DNA from: Nonomuraea angiospora
GTDB lineage: Bacteria > Actinomycetota > Actinomycetes > Streptosporangiales > Streptosporangiaceae
DNA: 64,000 bases
Assembly (NCBI RefSeq): GCF_014873145.1
Contig: NZ_JADBEK010000001.1
Span: 9,610,001-9,674,000 of the forward strand
Direction: 5' to 3'
In this document: in pieces, positions 1-9,995 of the stretch
Layout of the letters: each line of letters starts with the position of its first letter
Position numbering within the stretch: position 1 is the first letter of the stretch
Made by a program: the position numbers and the translations under genes
The notes under the pieces: model-generated
The model's database searches: none
What the model was told of the DNA's origin: nothing
Seen by the model: the letters and a program-made list of their open reading frames with translations, nothing else

Positions 1-428
1 ATGGGCACGATCAGCAGCCCGACCACGACGAGGAACGCCCCGTCACGCCCCGGGAACTCCATCCACGCGAACGCGTAGGCGGCCATGGCCGCGATGCCGA
101 TCACGAGGACCGTGGTCGGCACCGTGATCAGCACGGTGTTCCAGAAGGACGCGGTGAAGCCGCTGGCCAGCAGGTCCCGGTAGTTCGCGAGGGTCAGCTC
201 GGCCGGCTTGGTGAAGATGGTCCACCAGCCCTCGGCGTTGTTGACGTCCGTCGTACGCATCGAGACGACCAGCAGGCCCAGCGTCGGCACCAGCCAGAAC
301 AGGCCCAGCACGATCATGACCACCTGGACGGCGCCGCCGCCGAGCCGGTCCACGATCTTGCTCACCGCGCTCCTGCGCGGCGCGCCCGTCTCCAGCCCCG
401 AAGGGGCGGTAGCCGTGGCTGTCGTCAT
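1..428 (-). CDS. Carbohydrate ABC transporter permease, MalG-like (3' part outside window)
   Basis: Inner-membrane permease half of a sugar importer. The ATG at 428-426 overlaps the stop of the upstream permease gene (ATGA), and 142 residues are visible before the window edge. A hydrophobic helix near residues 35-55 and a segment with NTVLITVPTTVLVIGIAAMAA are typical of the first two helices of MalG-type subunits. The EAA loop that docks to the ATPase would lie in the missing part. It is the last visible gene of the minus-strand operon, after two binding proteins and a MalF-like permease. No ATPase is seen here; such operons often rely on a shared MsiK-type ATPase encoded elsewhere (inference). 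Confidence 0.9.
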   Translation of the reverse strand, partial: MTTATATAPSGLETGAPRRSAVSKIVDRLGGGAVQVVMIVLGLFWLVPTLGLLVVSMRTTDVNNAEGWWTIFTKPAELTLANYRDLLASGFTASFWNTVLITVPTTVLVIGIAAMAAYAFAWMEFPGRDGAFLVVVGLLIVP

Positions 429-1801
429 GATTCGTCCCTCCTGAACCGGCGAATGTTCATGATCATGAAGGGGAGGACCAGAACGAGCAGGAAGACGGCC
501 AGCGCGCTGCCCAGACCCTGGTTGTTCCCGCCGCCGAACGACACGCGCCACATCTCCAGCGCGATCACGTTCGCCTGGGGTTGGACCGAGGCCGGCGCGA
601 TGATGAAGACCAGGTCGAACACCTTCAGCGTATTGATGATCATCGTCACGAAGACGACGAGCAGCACCGGCGACAGCAGCGGCACGGTGATCTTGCGGAA
701 CACCTGCCACTCCGTGGCGCCGTCGATGCGGGCCGCCTCCAGCGCGTCCCGCGGGATCGCCGCGAGCCCCGCCGCGATCAGCACCATGGCGAAACCGGCC
801 CACACCCAGACGAACGCGCCGATGATCGCCGGGGTGATGAGTGTCGGGCCGAGCCAGCTCAGGCCTCCGTAGGCGGCCTGGAAGTTCTCCGACGGGAGTC
901 GTACGACATAGGAGCCCGCGGGCAGGCCCTGGAAGCGGAACGAGCCGTCGTCGGCCGTCGTGGCGGTCGCGGCGACCTTGCCGTTCTGCACCGCCTCGAC
1001 GGTCATGCCCGGCAGGCCCTTCTCCGAGGCGTCCACCTCGCCGTTCTTGCCGCCGCCTCCCGGCGTGAAGTCGAACCACACGGTCCCCGAGAGGCCGTCG
1101 CCGGCCGCGGGGGCCTTGGCGGCCTGGGCGTTGGCCGGCAGGAAGTTCGGCTTGACGCCCACGATCGGGATCAGCACCGGCTGGCCCGCCTGGGCGGGCT
1201 GCTTGGTGACGACCGCGCCGCCGTCGGCGGCGACCGGCGACTGGTCGCCCTCGCGCGGGCGCGCCTCCGGGTAGCCCTGCGAGGAGGAGAACGTGTCGTG
1301 CACGGTGGTGAGCACGGCGTTGGCCACGCCCTTGGCGGGGTCCTGCTCGTAGACGAGGCGGAAGATCACGCCCGCCGCCATCAGGGAGACCGCCATGGGC
1401 ATGAACACGATCAGCTTGAACGCCGTCGACCACCTGATCCGCTCGGTCAGGACCGCGAAGATCAGGCCCAGCGTGGTCACCACGATCGGCCCGACGACAA
1501 CCCAGATGAGGTTGTTGCGGATCGTGGTGAGCATGCCCGAGTCGGTGAAGATCGTGGCGTAGTTGCCCAGTCCCACGAATCCGGTGCCCGCCGAGTCGAA
1601 CAGGCTCCGGAAGATGGAGTAGACGATCGGGTAGACCACCCAGATGCCCAGCAGCACCGCCGCCGGGAGGAGGAAGGCTATGGCGACCGCCGGCGAGGGG
1701 CCGAGGCGTCTTTGCGTACGGGGGGTTTCAGCCGGTCCGGTGGAGGGCTCGTCCGCGGTGTCCGCGGACGAGACCTGCGGGCCGTCCAACCGTTCGGTCA
1801 C
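425..1801 (-). CDS. Carbohydrate ABC transporter permease, MalF-like, with inserted Cna-B-like extracellular domain
   Basis: Membrane subunit of a sugar importer, 458 aa against about 300 for ordinary family members. Starts at GTG 1801 with GAGGT seven bases upstream. Helices are at about 40-62, 95-118, 127-149 and from 318 on; the EAA loop (EAARIDGATEW) is near 355-365. The extra length is an insert at about 170-313 between helices 3 and 4. It has a Pro/Ala-rich linker and then a compact beta domain (about 235-305: G-GTVWFDF, GLPGMTVEA, DDGSFRFQGLPAGSYVVRLP) that looks like a Cna-B/SdrD B-type or carboxypeptidase-regulatory fold. With the N-terminus inside, this loop faces outward. Overlaps the next permease by ATGA and follows the binding-protein gene by 12 bases. 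Confidence 0.88.
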   Translation of the reverse strand: MTERLDGPQVSSADTADEPSTGPAETPRTQRRLGPSPAVAIAFLLPAAVLLGIWVVYPIVYSIFRSLFDSAGTGFVGLGNYATIFTDSGMLTTIRNNLIWVVVGPIVVTTLGLIFAVLTERIRWSTAFKLIVFMPMAVSLMAAGVIFRLVYEQDPAKGVANAVLTTVHDTFSSSQGYPEARPREGDQSPVAADGGAVVTKQPAQAGQPVLIPIVGVKPNFLPANAQAAKAPAAGDGLSGTVWFDFTPGGGGKNGEVDASEKGLPGMTVEAVQNGKVAATATTADDGSFRFQGLPAGSYVVRLPSENFQAAYGGLSWLGPTLITPAIIGAFVWVWAGFAMVLIAAGLAAIPRDALEAARIDGATEWQVFRKITVPLLSPVLLVVFVTMIINTLKVFDLVFIIAPASVQPQANVIALEMWRVSFGGGNNQGLGSALAVFLLVLVLPFMIMNIRRFRRDES

Positions 1802-1813
1802 GGCCTTACCTCT

Positions 1814-3148
1814 TTACTTCTTCCAGGCCTTCTTGGCCTCGGCTTCCAGTGTGGTCTGAGTGCCCTTGATGTCGCTCGGGTTGCGCAGGAAGTCCTGCAG
1901 CGCCTTCCACTCACCCTTGCCGTCGGTGCCGCCGAACGCGCTCGGCGCCAGGTCGGACATGTCGTAGCGGACGGCGTCGCCGGCCGAGACGATCGTCTGG
2001 CCGAGCTGCTTGGTCAGCTCGTCGGGGTAGTTGTCGGGGGAGACGTTCTTGTTGGGCGACAGGTAGCCGGGCAGCTTGGCCCAGATCTCGCCACCCTCCT
2101 TGGAGGCCAGGAACTGCAGCAGCGCCATCGCGCCGGGGGAGTCCTTCATCGCGACCGCGACGTCGCCGCCCAGGACGACGGGGGCCGTGTCACCGGCCTT
2201 GGGGAACGGGAAGTACTTGGCCTCCTCGCCCACCTTGGCCTTCGACTGCACCGCGGAGACGGCCACGAAGTCGGCCTCGATCACCATGGCGGCCTTCTTG
2301 TCGCCGTAGACCTTGGTCACGCAGCCGGGGAAGTCGGTCTGCAGGGCTCCGGCGTTGCCGCCGACCAGGAACTCCTTCTTGCCCGCGATCTGCGCGATCT
2401 TCTCCAGCGCGGTGGTCACGGTCGGGTCCGTCCACGGGATCTCGTGCTTGGAGAGCTTGTCGTAGTTCTCCGGCCCGGCGGTGGACAGGTAGACGTTCTC
2501 GAAGAGGTCCGTCAGCGTCCAGCCGGAGGCGCCGCAGAACGAGAACGGCGCGGTGCCGGAGTCGGCGATGGTCTGCGCGTTCTTGACCAGCTCGTCCCAG
2601 GTGGTGGCCGGCTGCACGCCCGCGTCGTCGTACGCCTGCGACCGGTACCAGACCAGCGACTTGTGCGCCGCCTTGATGAGCACGCCGTACACCTTGCCGT
2701 CGGCGGAGCCGAGCTCCTTCCAGTACGGGGTGTAGTTGGTGTCCACCTCCTTGATGACGTCGTCGGTCAGCGGGGTGAGCGCCTTCTGGTCGGCGTACTG
2801 CTGCACCAGGCCCGGCTGCGGCAGGATCGCGACGTCCGGCGGGTTCTTGCCCTGGATGCGCGGGCCGAGGTAGGCGCCGGTGTCCTCACCGGTGGAGGCG
2901 TACGTGACCTCCGCGCCGGTCTTCTCGGTGAAGGCCTTGAGCACCTGCTCGAAGTTCTTCTGCTCGTCGCCGGTCCACTTGGCGGCGACCTCGAGCTTCA
3001 CGCCCTGCAGCGGCTTGGCGCCGGCGGCGGGGGCCGACGCCGAGCCCGAGGCGTCGGTGGACGGCGAGGTGTTCGTCGGGGCGTTGCCGCAGGCGGCGAC
3101 GGCTACCGCGAGCCCGGCCAGGATTGCTGCTGCTCTGGCGTTTCGCAT
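1814..3148 (-). CDS. Extracellular solute-binding lipoprotein of a carbohydrate ABC importer
   Basis: Sugar-capturing lipoprotein, 444 aa. The N-terminus is a lipoprotein signal: basic MRNAR, a hydrophobic stretch, then AVAACG with the lipidated Cys at 20. A Ser/Thr/Ala-rich linker precedes a type 1 binding-protein fold with segments such as DVAILPQPGL, WYRSQAYDDAG and TTWDELVKNA, the usual bacterial family 1 extracellular solute-binding pattern. GAGG lies just upstream of the ATG at 3148. It sits between a second binding protein (7-base gap) and the MalF-like permease (12-base gap), so all are probably one transcript. The substrate cannot be read; an alpha-glucoside is plausible. Confidence 0.9.
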   Translation of the reverse strand: MRNARAAAILAGLAVAVAACGNAPTNTSPSTDASGSASAPAAGAKPLQGVKLEVAAKWTGDEQKNFEQVLKAFTEKTGAEVTYASTGEDTGAYLGPRIQGKNPPDVAILPQPGLVQQYADQKALTPLTDDVIKEVDTNYTPYWKELGSADGKVYGVLIKAAHKSLVWYRSQAYDDAGVQPATTWDELVKNAQTIADSGTAPFSFCGASGWTLTDLFENVYLSTAGPENYDKLSKHEIPWTDPTVTTALEKIAQIAGKKEFLVGGNAGALQTDFPGCVTKVYGDKKAAMVIEADFVAVSAVQSKAKVGEEAKYFPFPKAGDTAPVVLGGDVAVAMKDSPGAMALLQFLASKEGGEIWAKLPGYLSPNKNVSPDNYPDELTKQLGQTIVSAGDAVRYDMSDLAPSAFGGTDGKGEWKALQDFLRNPSDIKGTQTTLEAEAKKAWKK

Positions 3149-3155
3149 GGCTGCC

Positions 3156-4403
3156 TCACTGTGTTCTGATGATCTCTTCGATTTCGGACTTCATCGAGAC
3201 CGCGACGTCGTCCGCGGACTCGGTGGAGGGGTTGCCGAGCGCCTTGGCGACCGAACTCGCGATCACCAGGCTCAGCTGGTTGTAGTTGGCGCTCACCGGC
3301 CGTGTCTTGGCGGCGAGGATGCTCTCCTTGAGCACGGGCAGGTAGGGGAAGCGCTTGATCAGGGCGGGGTCGTCGTAGAGCTCCGTCCACACAGGTGGGA
3401 AGGAGCCCTCGGTGAGGACGCGGCGCTCGTTCTCCAGACTGGTGAAGTACCGGATGAACTCCTGCGCCGTGTGCTGATGCTTGGAGTACGCGCTGATGGC
3501 GAGGTTGGCGCCGCCCAGCGTGCTGGACCCGGGGCCGTTGAGCCCCGGCAGCCGGGTGACCCCCAGCTTGTCGCCCAGTTTCGCCCTGGCCGGGCCGTAG
3601 CCGTGCGGCCAGTTGCGGGCGAAGGCGAGCCGGCCGTCCTGGAAGGCCAGGCGCGTCTCCTCCTCCTTGTAGCTCAGTGACTCCTTGGGGATCCAGCCCT
3701 CGCGCAGGCCCTGGAGCAGGAAGTCGAGCGCGACGCGGGTCTTGGCCGGATCGAGGGTCACCTCGGTGCCGTCCTTGCTGACGATCTGCCCGCCGGCGGA
3801 CTGCAGAGCCTCGGAGAAGTTGACGGTGAGCCCTTCATACGCCAGGAACTGCCCGGCATAGCCTCCAATATCGTGCTTTTTCGTTATCTGTCGTGACTGG
3901 TCGCGAAGCTCGGCCCACGTCCGGGGCGGCTTCTTGACCAGGTCGGTCCGGTAGTAGAGCAACCCTGCGTTGCTCGTGTACGGGACGGCCCAGAGCTTGT
4001 CCTTGTAGACCGCCGTTTCCACGACAGGCGGCAGGAACCTGTCGAGCGGGAACAACCCGCGCTCCAGGGGGATGATCCAGCCGTTCTCCGCGAACTCGGC
4101 GGTCCAGACCACGTCGAGCCCCAGTACGTCGTACCGGCTGCTCTTGGCCTGGAGGTTGGCCACCATCTGAGCGCGCTGCTCGTCGGCGGCCTCGGGCAGC
4201 TCCAGCAGCGTCACCTTCTCGGCCGGGTGGGCCTGGTTCCAGCGGTCCAGCAAGGGTTGCAGGTACGCCGTGGTGTCGCGGCCGGTGGCGAACGTGATGG
4301 GGCCTGTGCCGCCCGTGCCCGTTTCGCCGCCGCCCTCATTGCTCGCGGGCGCGCAACCGGCCGCCGCCAGGAGGACGACCAGGGAGAGCGTGAGCGAGCG
4401 CAC
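3156..4403 (-). CDS. Second extracellular solute-binding lipoprotein (trehalose/maltose-type)
   Basis: First gene of the sugar-import operon. I choose the GTG at 4403 because GGAGG lies about seven bases before it and it yields a clean lipoprotein signal (RSLTLSLVVLLAAAGCAP, lipobox AAGC). A longer reading from 4454 lacks a ribosome site and would bury the signal. Mature protein about 395 aa with family 1 binding-protein features: GLDVVWTAEFAENGW, AVPYTSNAGLLYYRTDL, PPRTWAELRDQ. This pattern resembles LpqY/ThuE-like trehalose binders (recollection). Two unlike binding proteins in one operon suggest dual specificity or a sensor role for one. Probably controlled from the operator at 4456-4472. 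Confidence 0.87.
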   Translation of the reverse strand: MRSLTLSLVVLLAAAGCAPASNEGGGETGTGGTGPITFATGRDTTAYLQPLLDRWNQAHPAEKVTLLELPEAADEQRAQMVANLQAKSSRYDVLGLDVVWTAEFAENGWIIPLERGLFPLDRFLPPVVETAVYKDKLWAVPYTSNAGLLYYRTDLVKKPPRTWAELRDQSRQITKKHDIGGYAGQFLAYEGLTVNFSEALQSAGGQIVSKDGTEVTLDPAKTRVALDFLLQGLREGWIPKESLSYKEEETRLAFQDGRLAFARNWPHGYGPARAKLGDKLGVTRLPGLNGPGSSTLGGANLAISAYSKHQHTAQEFIRYFTSLENERRVLTEGSFPPVWTELYDDPALIKRFPYLPVLKESILAAKTRPVSANYNQLSLVIASSVAKALGNPSTESADDVAVSMKSEIEEIIRTQ

Positions 4404-4455
4404 TCTGTTTCCTCCACGTTCAGAGTGATTTACATACGTGTTAGGTAGATGCATT

Positions 4456-4472
4456 CATGTTATGCACACATG
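4456..4472. promoter_or_regulatory. Near-palindrome between divergent sugar importer and PadR genes; candidate PadR operator
   Basis: CATGT-N7-ACATG, arms at 4456-4460 and 4468-4472. PadR-family regulators are known to bind ATGT/ACAT-type dyads spaced by about eight bases. The site lies 53 bases upstream of the importer start (4403) and 62 bases before the PadR start (4534), in the only non-coding gap between the two units. A TAATCT hexamer directly after it could be a -10 for the PadR transcript. The assignment to PadR is inference. Confidence 0.5.
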
Positions 4473-4533
4473 TAATCTGTAGGTCAACGGCTTGATACGT
4501 AACGCGTTCGTAACACGGCGGGGAGGTGGGGCG

Positions 4534-5040
4534 GTGCGGCTTCACCTGCTGGCGCTCCTGGCGAAAGAGCCGGCCCATGGGTACGAGCTCAAACAGGCGC
4601 TGGAGCAGACGTTCGGCAGCGCCTATCCGTCGCCCAACATCGGCCAGATCTACGTCACGCTCGGCAGGCTGGAGAAGGACGGCCTCGTCAGGGCGGTCGA
4701 CGTGGAGCAGTCCAACCGGCCCAACAAGAAGGTCTACTACCTCACCGCCAAGGGCCGGGACGTGCTCACCCTCTGGGTGGACGAGCCCACCGAGGGTCCC
4801 AGGGTGCGCGACGAGTTCTTCATGAAGCTCGTGCTGGCCCCGCTCACCGGCATCGCCGACCGGATGGCGCTGATCAGCCGGCAGCGCCGCCACTACCTGT
4901 CGCTCATGAGCGATCTCAACGACCTCCTGGCCCGCACCGCGCCGACCGACCGGGTCGCCATACTCCTCATCGAGGGCGCCATGCTCCACCTGCAGGCGGA
5001 TCTTGACTGGCTGGAGCGTTGCCAGGAGGATCTGGCATGA
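4534..5040 (+). CDS. PadR-family transcriptional regulator
   Basis: DNA-binding repressor, 168 aa from GTG 4534, chosen because GGGAGGTG lies just before it and because PadR proteins begin at the first helix (RLHLLALLAKEPAHGYEL). The winged helix runs to about residue 75 with the family signature GQIYVTLGRLEKDGLV and the wing KKVYYLTAKG. The C-terminal alpha-helical part (LISRQRRHYLSLMSDL, WLERCQEDL) is the usual PadR dimerisation domain. Its stop overlaps the start of the ABC ATPase gene (ATGA), so it is cotranscribed with the transporter it probably controls. It may also control the divergent sugar importer. Confidence 0.93.
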   Translation: MRLHLLALLAKEPAHGYELKQALEQTFGSAYPSPNIGQIYVTLGRLEKDGLVRAVDVEQSNRPNKKVYYLTAKGRDVLTLWVDEPTEGPRVRDEFFMKLVLAPLTGIADRMALISRQRRHYLSLMSDLNDLLARTAPTDRVAILLIEGAMLHLQADLDWLERCQEDLA

Positions 5041-5765
5041 GCGCGGTTGTGAAAACGGTCAATCTGGTCAAAATCTACCAGGATGGCGCGGTGCCCGTGC
5101 CTGCCGTACGCGGCGTGGACCTGCAGGTCGAGCCGGGTGAGTTCGTCGCGATCATGGGTCCGTCCGGCTCCGGGAAGTCCACGCTCGTCCACATGCTGGG
5201 CGGGCTCGACACCCGCACGAGCGGCGAGATCTGGCTCGACGGCAAGCGCGTCGACACGCTCTCGGAGAGCGCGTGGGCGCTGCTGCGGCGCAAGAAGGTC
5301 GGGTTCGTCTTCCAGTTCTTCAACCTCGTCGCCAACATGACCGTGGGCGACAACGTCGAGCTGCCCGCGCTGCTGGCCGGGGCCTCGCCCAAGGTGGCGC
5401 GCGAGCGCAGGGAGAGCCTGCTCGGCGCGCTCAACCTCAGCGACCGCGCCGACGCCTCGCCCGCCCAGCTCTCCGGGGGCGAGCAGCAGCGGGTCGCGCT
5501 GGCCAGGGCGCTGGCCAACCAGCCCAGCGTGCTGCTGGCCGACGAGCCCACCGGCAATCTCGACAGCCGCAACACCCGCGACGTGCTCCGCCTGCTCAGC
5601 GACGTCCACAAGGAGGGCCAGACGATCGTGATGGTCACCCACGACGCGCGCGTGGCGAGCCTGGCCGACCGGCTGGTGTCGCTGTTCGACGGGGAGATCG
5701 TGGACGACGGCCGCATCGCGCGCCGCCGCACGCGCACGGCCGGCGAGGTGATCGACCTCCGATGA
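5037..5765 (+). CDS. ABC transporter ATP-binding protein, MacB/LolD type
   Basis: Cytoplasmic ATPase partner of the FtsX-type permease that follows. 242 aa from the ATG that overlaps the padR stop. Walker A GPSGSGKS (41-48), Q-loop near VFQFFNL (91-97), signature LSGGEQ (145-150), Walker B VLLADE (165-170) and the H-switch VTHD are all intact, and PTGNLDS is the hallmark of the LolD/MacB/FtsE subfamily. Start and stop both overlap neighbours, giving a tight padR-ATPase-permease operon. Such units commonly export antibiotics, lipids or peptides or act in envelope stress; the substrate is not visible. Confidence 0.95.
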   Translation: MSAVVKTVNLVKIYQDGAVPVPAVRGVDLQVEPGEFVAIMGPSGSGKSTLVHMLGGLDTRTSGEIWLDGKRVDTLSESAWALLRRKKVGFVFQFFNLVANMTVGDNVELPALLAGASPKVARERRESLLGALNLSDRADASPAQLSGGEQQRVALARALANQPSVLLADEPTGNLDSRNTRDVLRLLSDVHKEGQTIVMVTHDARVASLADRLVSLFDGEIVDDGRIARRRTRTAGEVIDLR

Positions 5766-8015
5766 GTGCCACCTTGGCGGGGAGCCGGTGGATCAAGGCC
5801 GACCTGCGGGCCCGCAAGGGCCAGGCGGTGCTGACGGTGCTCACCGTGGCCGGGATCGTGGCCGCGCTGATCACCGCGGCGACCCTGCTGGAGGAGGGCA
5901 CCAACCCCTGGCGAAGCCTGTTCGCCCAGACCGAGGGCGCCCACGTCTGGCTCTACACCGACGACAGCCCCCAGGCCGACCTGAGCGGCATCGACGGCGT
6001 GACGCAGATCGCGGGCCCCTACCGCTCGGCGCCCGTGACCGTGGCGCAGGAGGGCAAGAAGGAGCCCGCGGCGCTGCGCGCGATGCCCGCCACGCCGCCG
6101 CAGGTGGCGCACCCGGTGGTGGCCGAGGGCAGGTGGCTGGATCCCTCCCAGCCCGACGGCGTGGTCGTCGAGCGCTCGTTCGCGACCTCGCTGCGGCTCA
6201 GGATCGGCGCCCCCTTCACGATCATCGCGCTCAGCGGCAAGCGCCACACCCTGTACGTACGCGGCATCGCCGACTCCGCCGAGCAGGGCTTCTACCCCCA
6301 GTGGACGCCCGGCCTGGCCTACGTGCTGCCCGTCATGCTCGACCGCATCGAGCCCATGCTGGGCCGCAGCGAGTGGGTGACCGGGCTGCGCCTGGCCGAC
6401 CCCGACGCCACGCAGGTCGTCTCGCAGCGCGTGGTCGTCATGCTGGAGGACAAGCTCCAGCGGGTCTACACCTGGCGCGAGGTCAGGGCCGCCATGGAGC
6501 TGGACAACCGGCTGCTGGGCACGCTGCTGGCGCTGTTCGGCGTGGTCGGGCTGGTGGCCGCGGCGCTCGCCCTGGCCAACGCGGCCGGCGGCCGGGTGCT
6601 GGCCCAGCTCCGCGACCTGGCCACGCTCAAGTCGATGGGCTTCACCAGGGGCCAGATCGCGCTGCTGCTCCTGGCCGAGCACGGAGCGCTGGGCCTGCTG
6701 GGCGTCGCGATCGGCGCCGTGGTGGGCTGGGGCGTGATGGCGGCGATGCTCGGCGCGACGTCCGTGGCGCCGATCCCGGTGCTGGCCATCGTGGCGGGCA
6801 CGGCCCTGGTGGTGCTGGCCGCCGTGGGGCTGCCCGCCTGGCGCGGCGGCCGCACGCCGCCGATCCCCGACGCGCCCGCTCTCCCCCCGCGCGGCCACCT
6901 GTCCAGGCTGGCCCGGCTGGCCCTCCTCGTACGCCTCCCGCCCGCCCTCGTCCTCGGCACCAGGGACGCCTTCACCAGGCGCGTGCCGGCGTTCCTGACG
7001 GCGTTCGGGCTGGCCGTGCCGATGATGATGATCACGATCGGGCTCGGCGTCTGGGCCACGCTCGACAACTTCGCCGACCACCCCGAGCAGGTGGGCCAGC
7101 ACGCGAGCCTGTACGTCAGGCCGGGCAAGGCGGAGCCGGCCGAGGCCGAGCGCGTCGCCAGGCTGGACAGGGACGTGGCGGAGGTCTATCCCGGCACCGA
7201 CGTGGACGCCCTGGCGCCCGGCATGGCCCGCTCGGTGCGCGTGCGCGCCATCGGCAGCTCGACGCAGCCGTACCCGTTCCCGGTGGTCGAGGGGCGCATG
7301 TACGGCCGTCAGGGGGAGGCGGTGGCCGGGCAGGGCCTGCTCGATCTGCTGGGCATCAAGATCGGCGACCGGGTGCGGCTGACCGTGGGCGGCACGCCGC
7401 TGATCGTCAGGATCGTCGGCAGGACCGTCGAGCCCGACCTCGACGGCGAGGTGATCTCCGTGGGGCTCGACAGCCTGGCGGCCAAGGACTCGGTGCCGCC
7501 GGAGTTCTACGCGCTCGCCCTCAAGAAGGGCGCGGACGCCGCCGAGGTGCGCGGGCGGCTGCTGGCGGAGTCGGCCGAGAGCCTCGACGTGCAGGCCGCG
7601 GTCAACCCGGCGGACCGGCTGTCGATCATCCGGGTGGTGATCGTGGCGCTGATCGCGGTGCTGATGCTGATCGGCCTGGCGAACCTGCTCACCGCCAGCG
7701 CGCTCGGGCTGCGCGACCACGCGTTCGACCTGGCCGTGCTCAAGGCCATGGGGCTGACGCCGCGCCAGGTCATGGCCACGCTGGTGACGGGCACCGGGCT
7801 GCTGGTCGTGCTCGGCGTCGGCGTGGGAGCCGCGGCGGGCATGTCCGTGGTGACCGGGCTGATCGACCTGCAGGGTCACACGAGCGGCGTCGGCGCGGGC
7901 ATCGGGCGCGCGCCCTCCGCCCTGACGCTGGCCGTCGCCGTCGTGGGTGCCGTGGGCACGGCCCTCGCGGTGGCGCTCATTCCCGCCCGCCGCGCGGCCC
8001 GTGCCCAGGTGCCGG

Positions 8016-8029
<14 letters not shown>
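5762..8029 (+). CDS. FtsX/MacB-like ABC transporter permease
   Basis: Membrane subunit of the padR-linked ABC system, 755 aa. The ATG at 5762 overlaps the ATPase stop. N-terminal helix about 15-40, then a large extracytoplasmic domain, three helices around 255-360 with [21 protein letters not shown] (an FtsX-family coupling segment), a second extracytoplasmic domain, and a second FtsX-type helix block with [19 protein letters not shown] near 655-680. Duplicated FtsX domains in one chain are usual for actinobacterial permeases of this group. Its last 14 bases overlap the 3' end of the convergent treS gene. Confidence 0.93.
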
Positions 8030-9743
<1,714 letters not shown>

Positions 9744-9995
9744 AGGAAGAGATGTGGGCAGGACGAAGTCACCGGTTGCCCCGGCGTTACTATCTGGTGA
9801 CCGCGCCGCGTGGAGTCGTCATCCCTGCGTACTCCACTGCCCTAGAACGAGACCGGATTTGTGATCTGGTGCCCGTTTGTGCGGCGCTTACGGGCCGAAC
9901 ACTACCAGCCCGTTGGCTTTCCGGAACCCGCTTCTGCTGTGCAGGGGTTAATACCCGTGAGATCCGTACGTAATCGCCCTGTTACCGAGAGTTCA

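Noticed and set aside
581..3169. 862-residue open frame opposite the sugar importer genes
   Set aside because: Arg/Gly/His-rich composition typical of an antisense shadow of high-GC genes; no motif or ribosome site; the minus-strand genes have clear families.
4404..4454. N-terminal extension of the binding protein from ATG 4454
   Set aside because: Would place 17 residues before a lipoprotein signal and ignores the strong GGAGG before GTG 4403.
5075..7879. 934-residue minus-strand frame across the ABC ATPase and permease
   Set aside because: Antisense shadow with simple composition; the plus-strand proteins have intact catalytic motifs.
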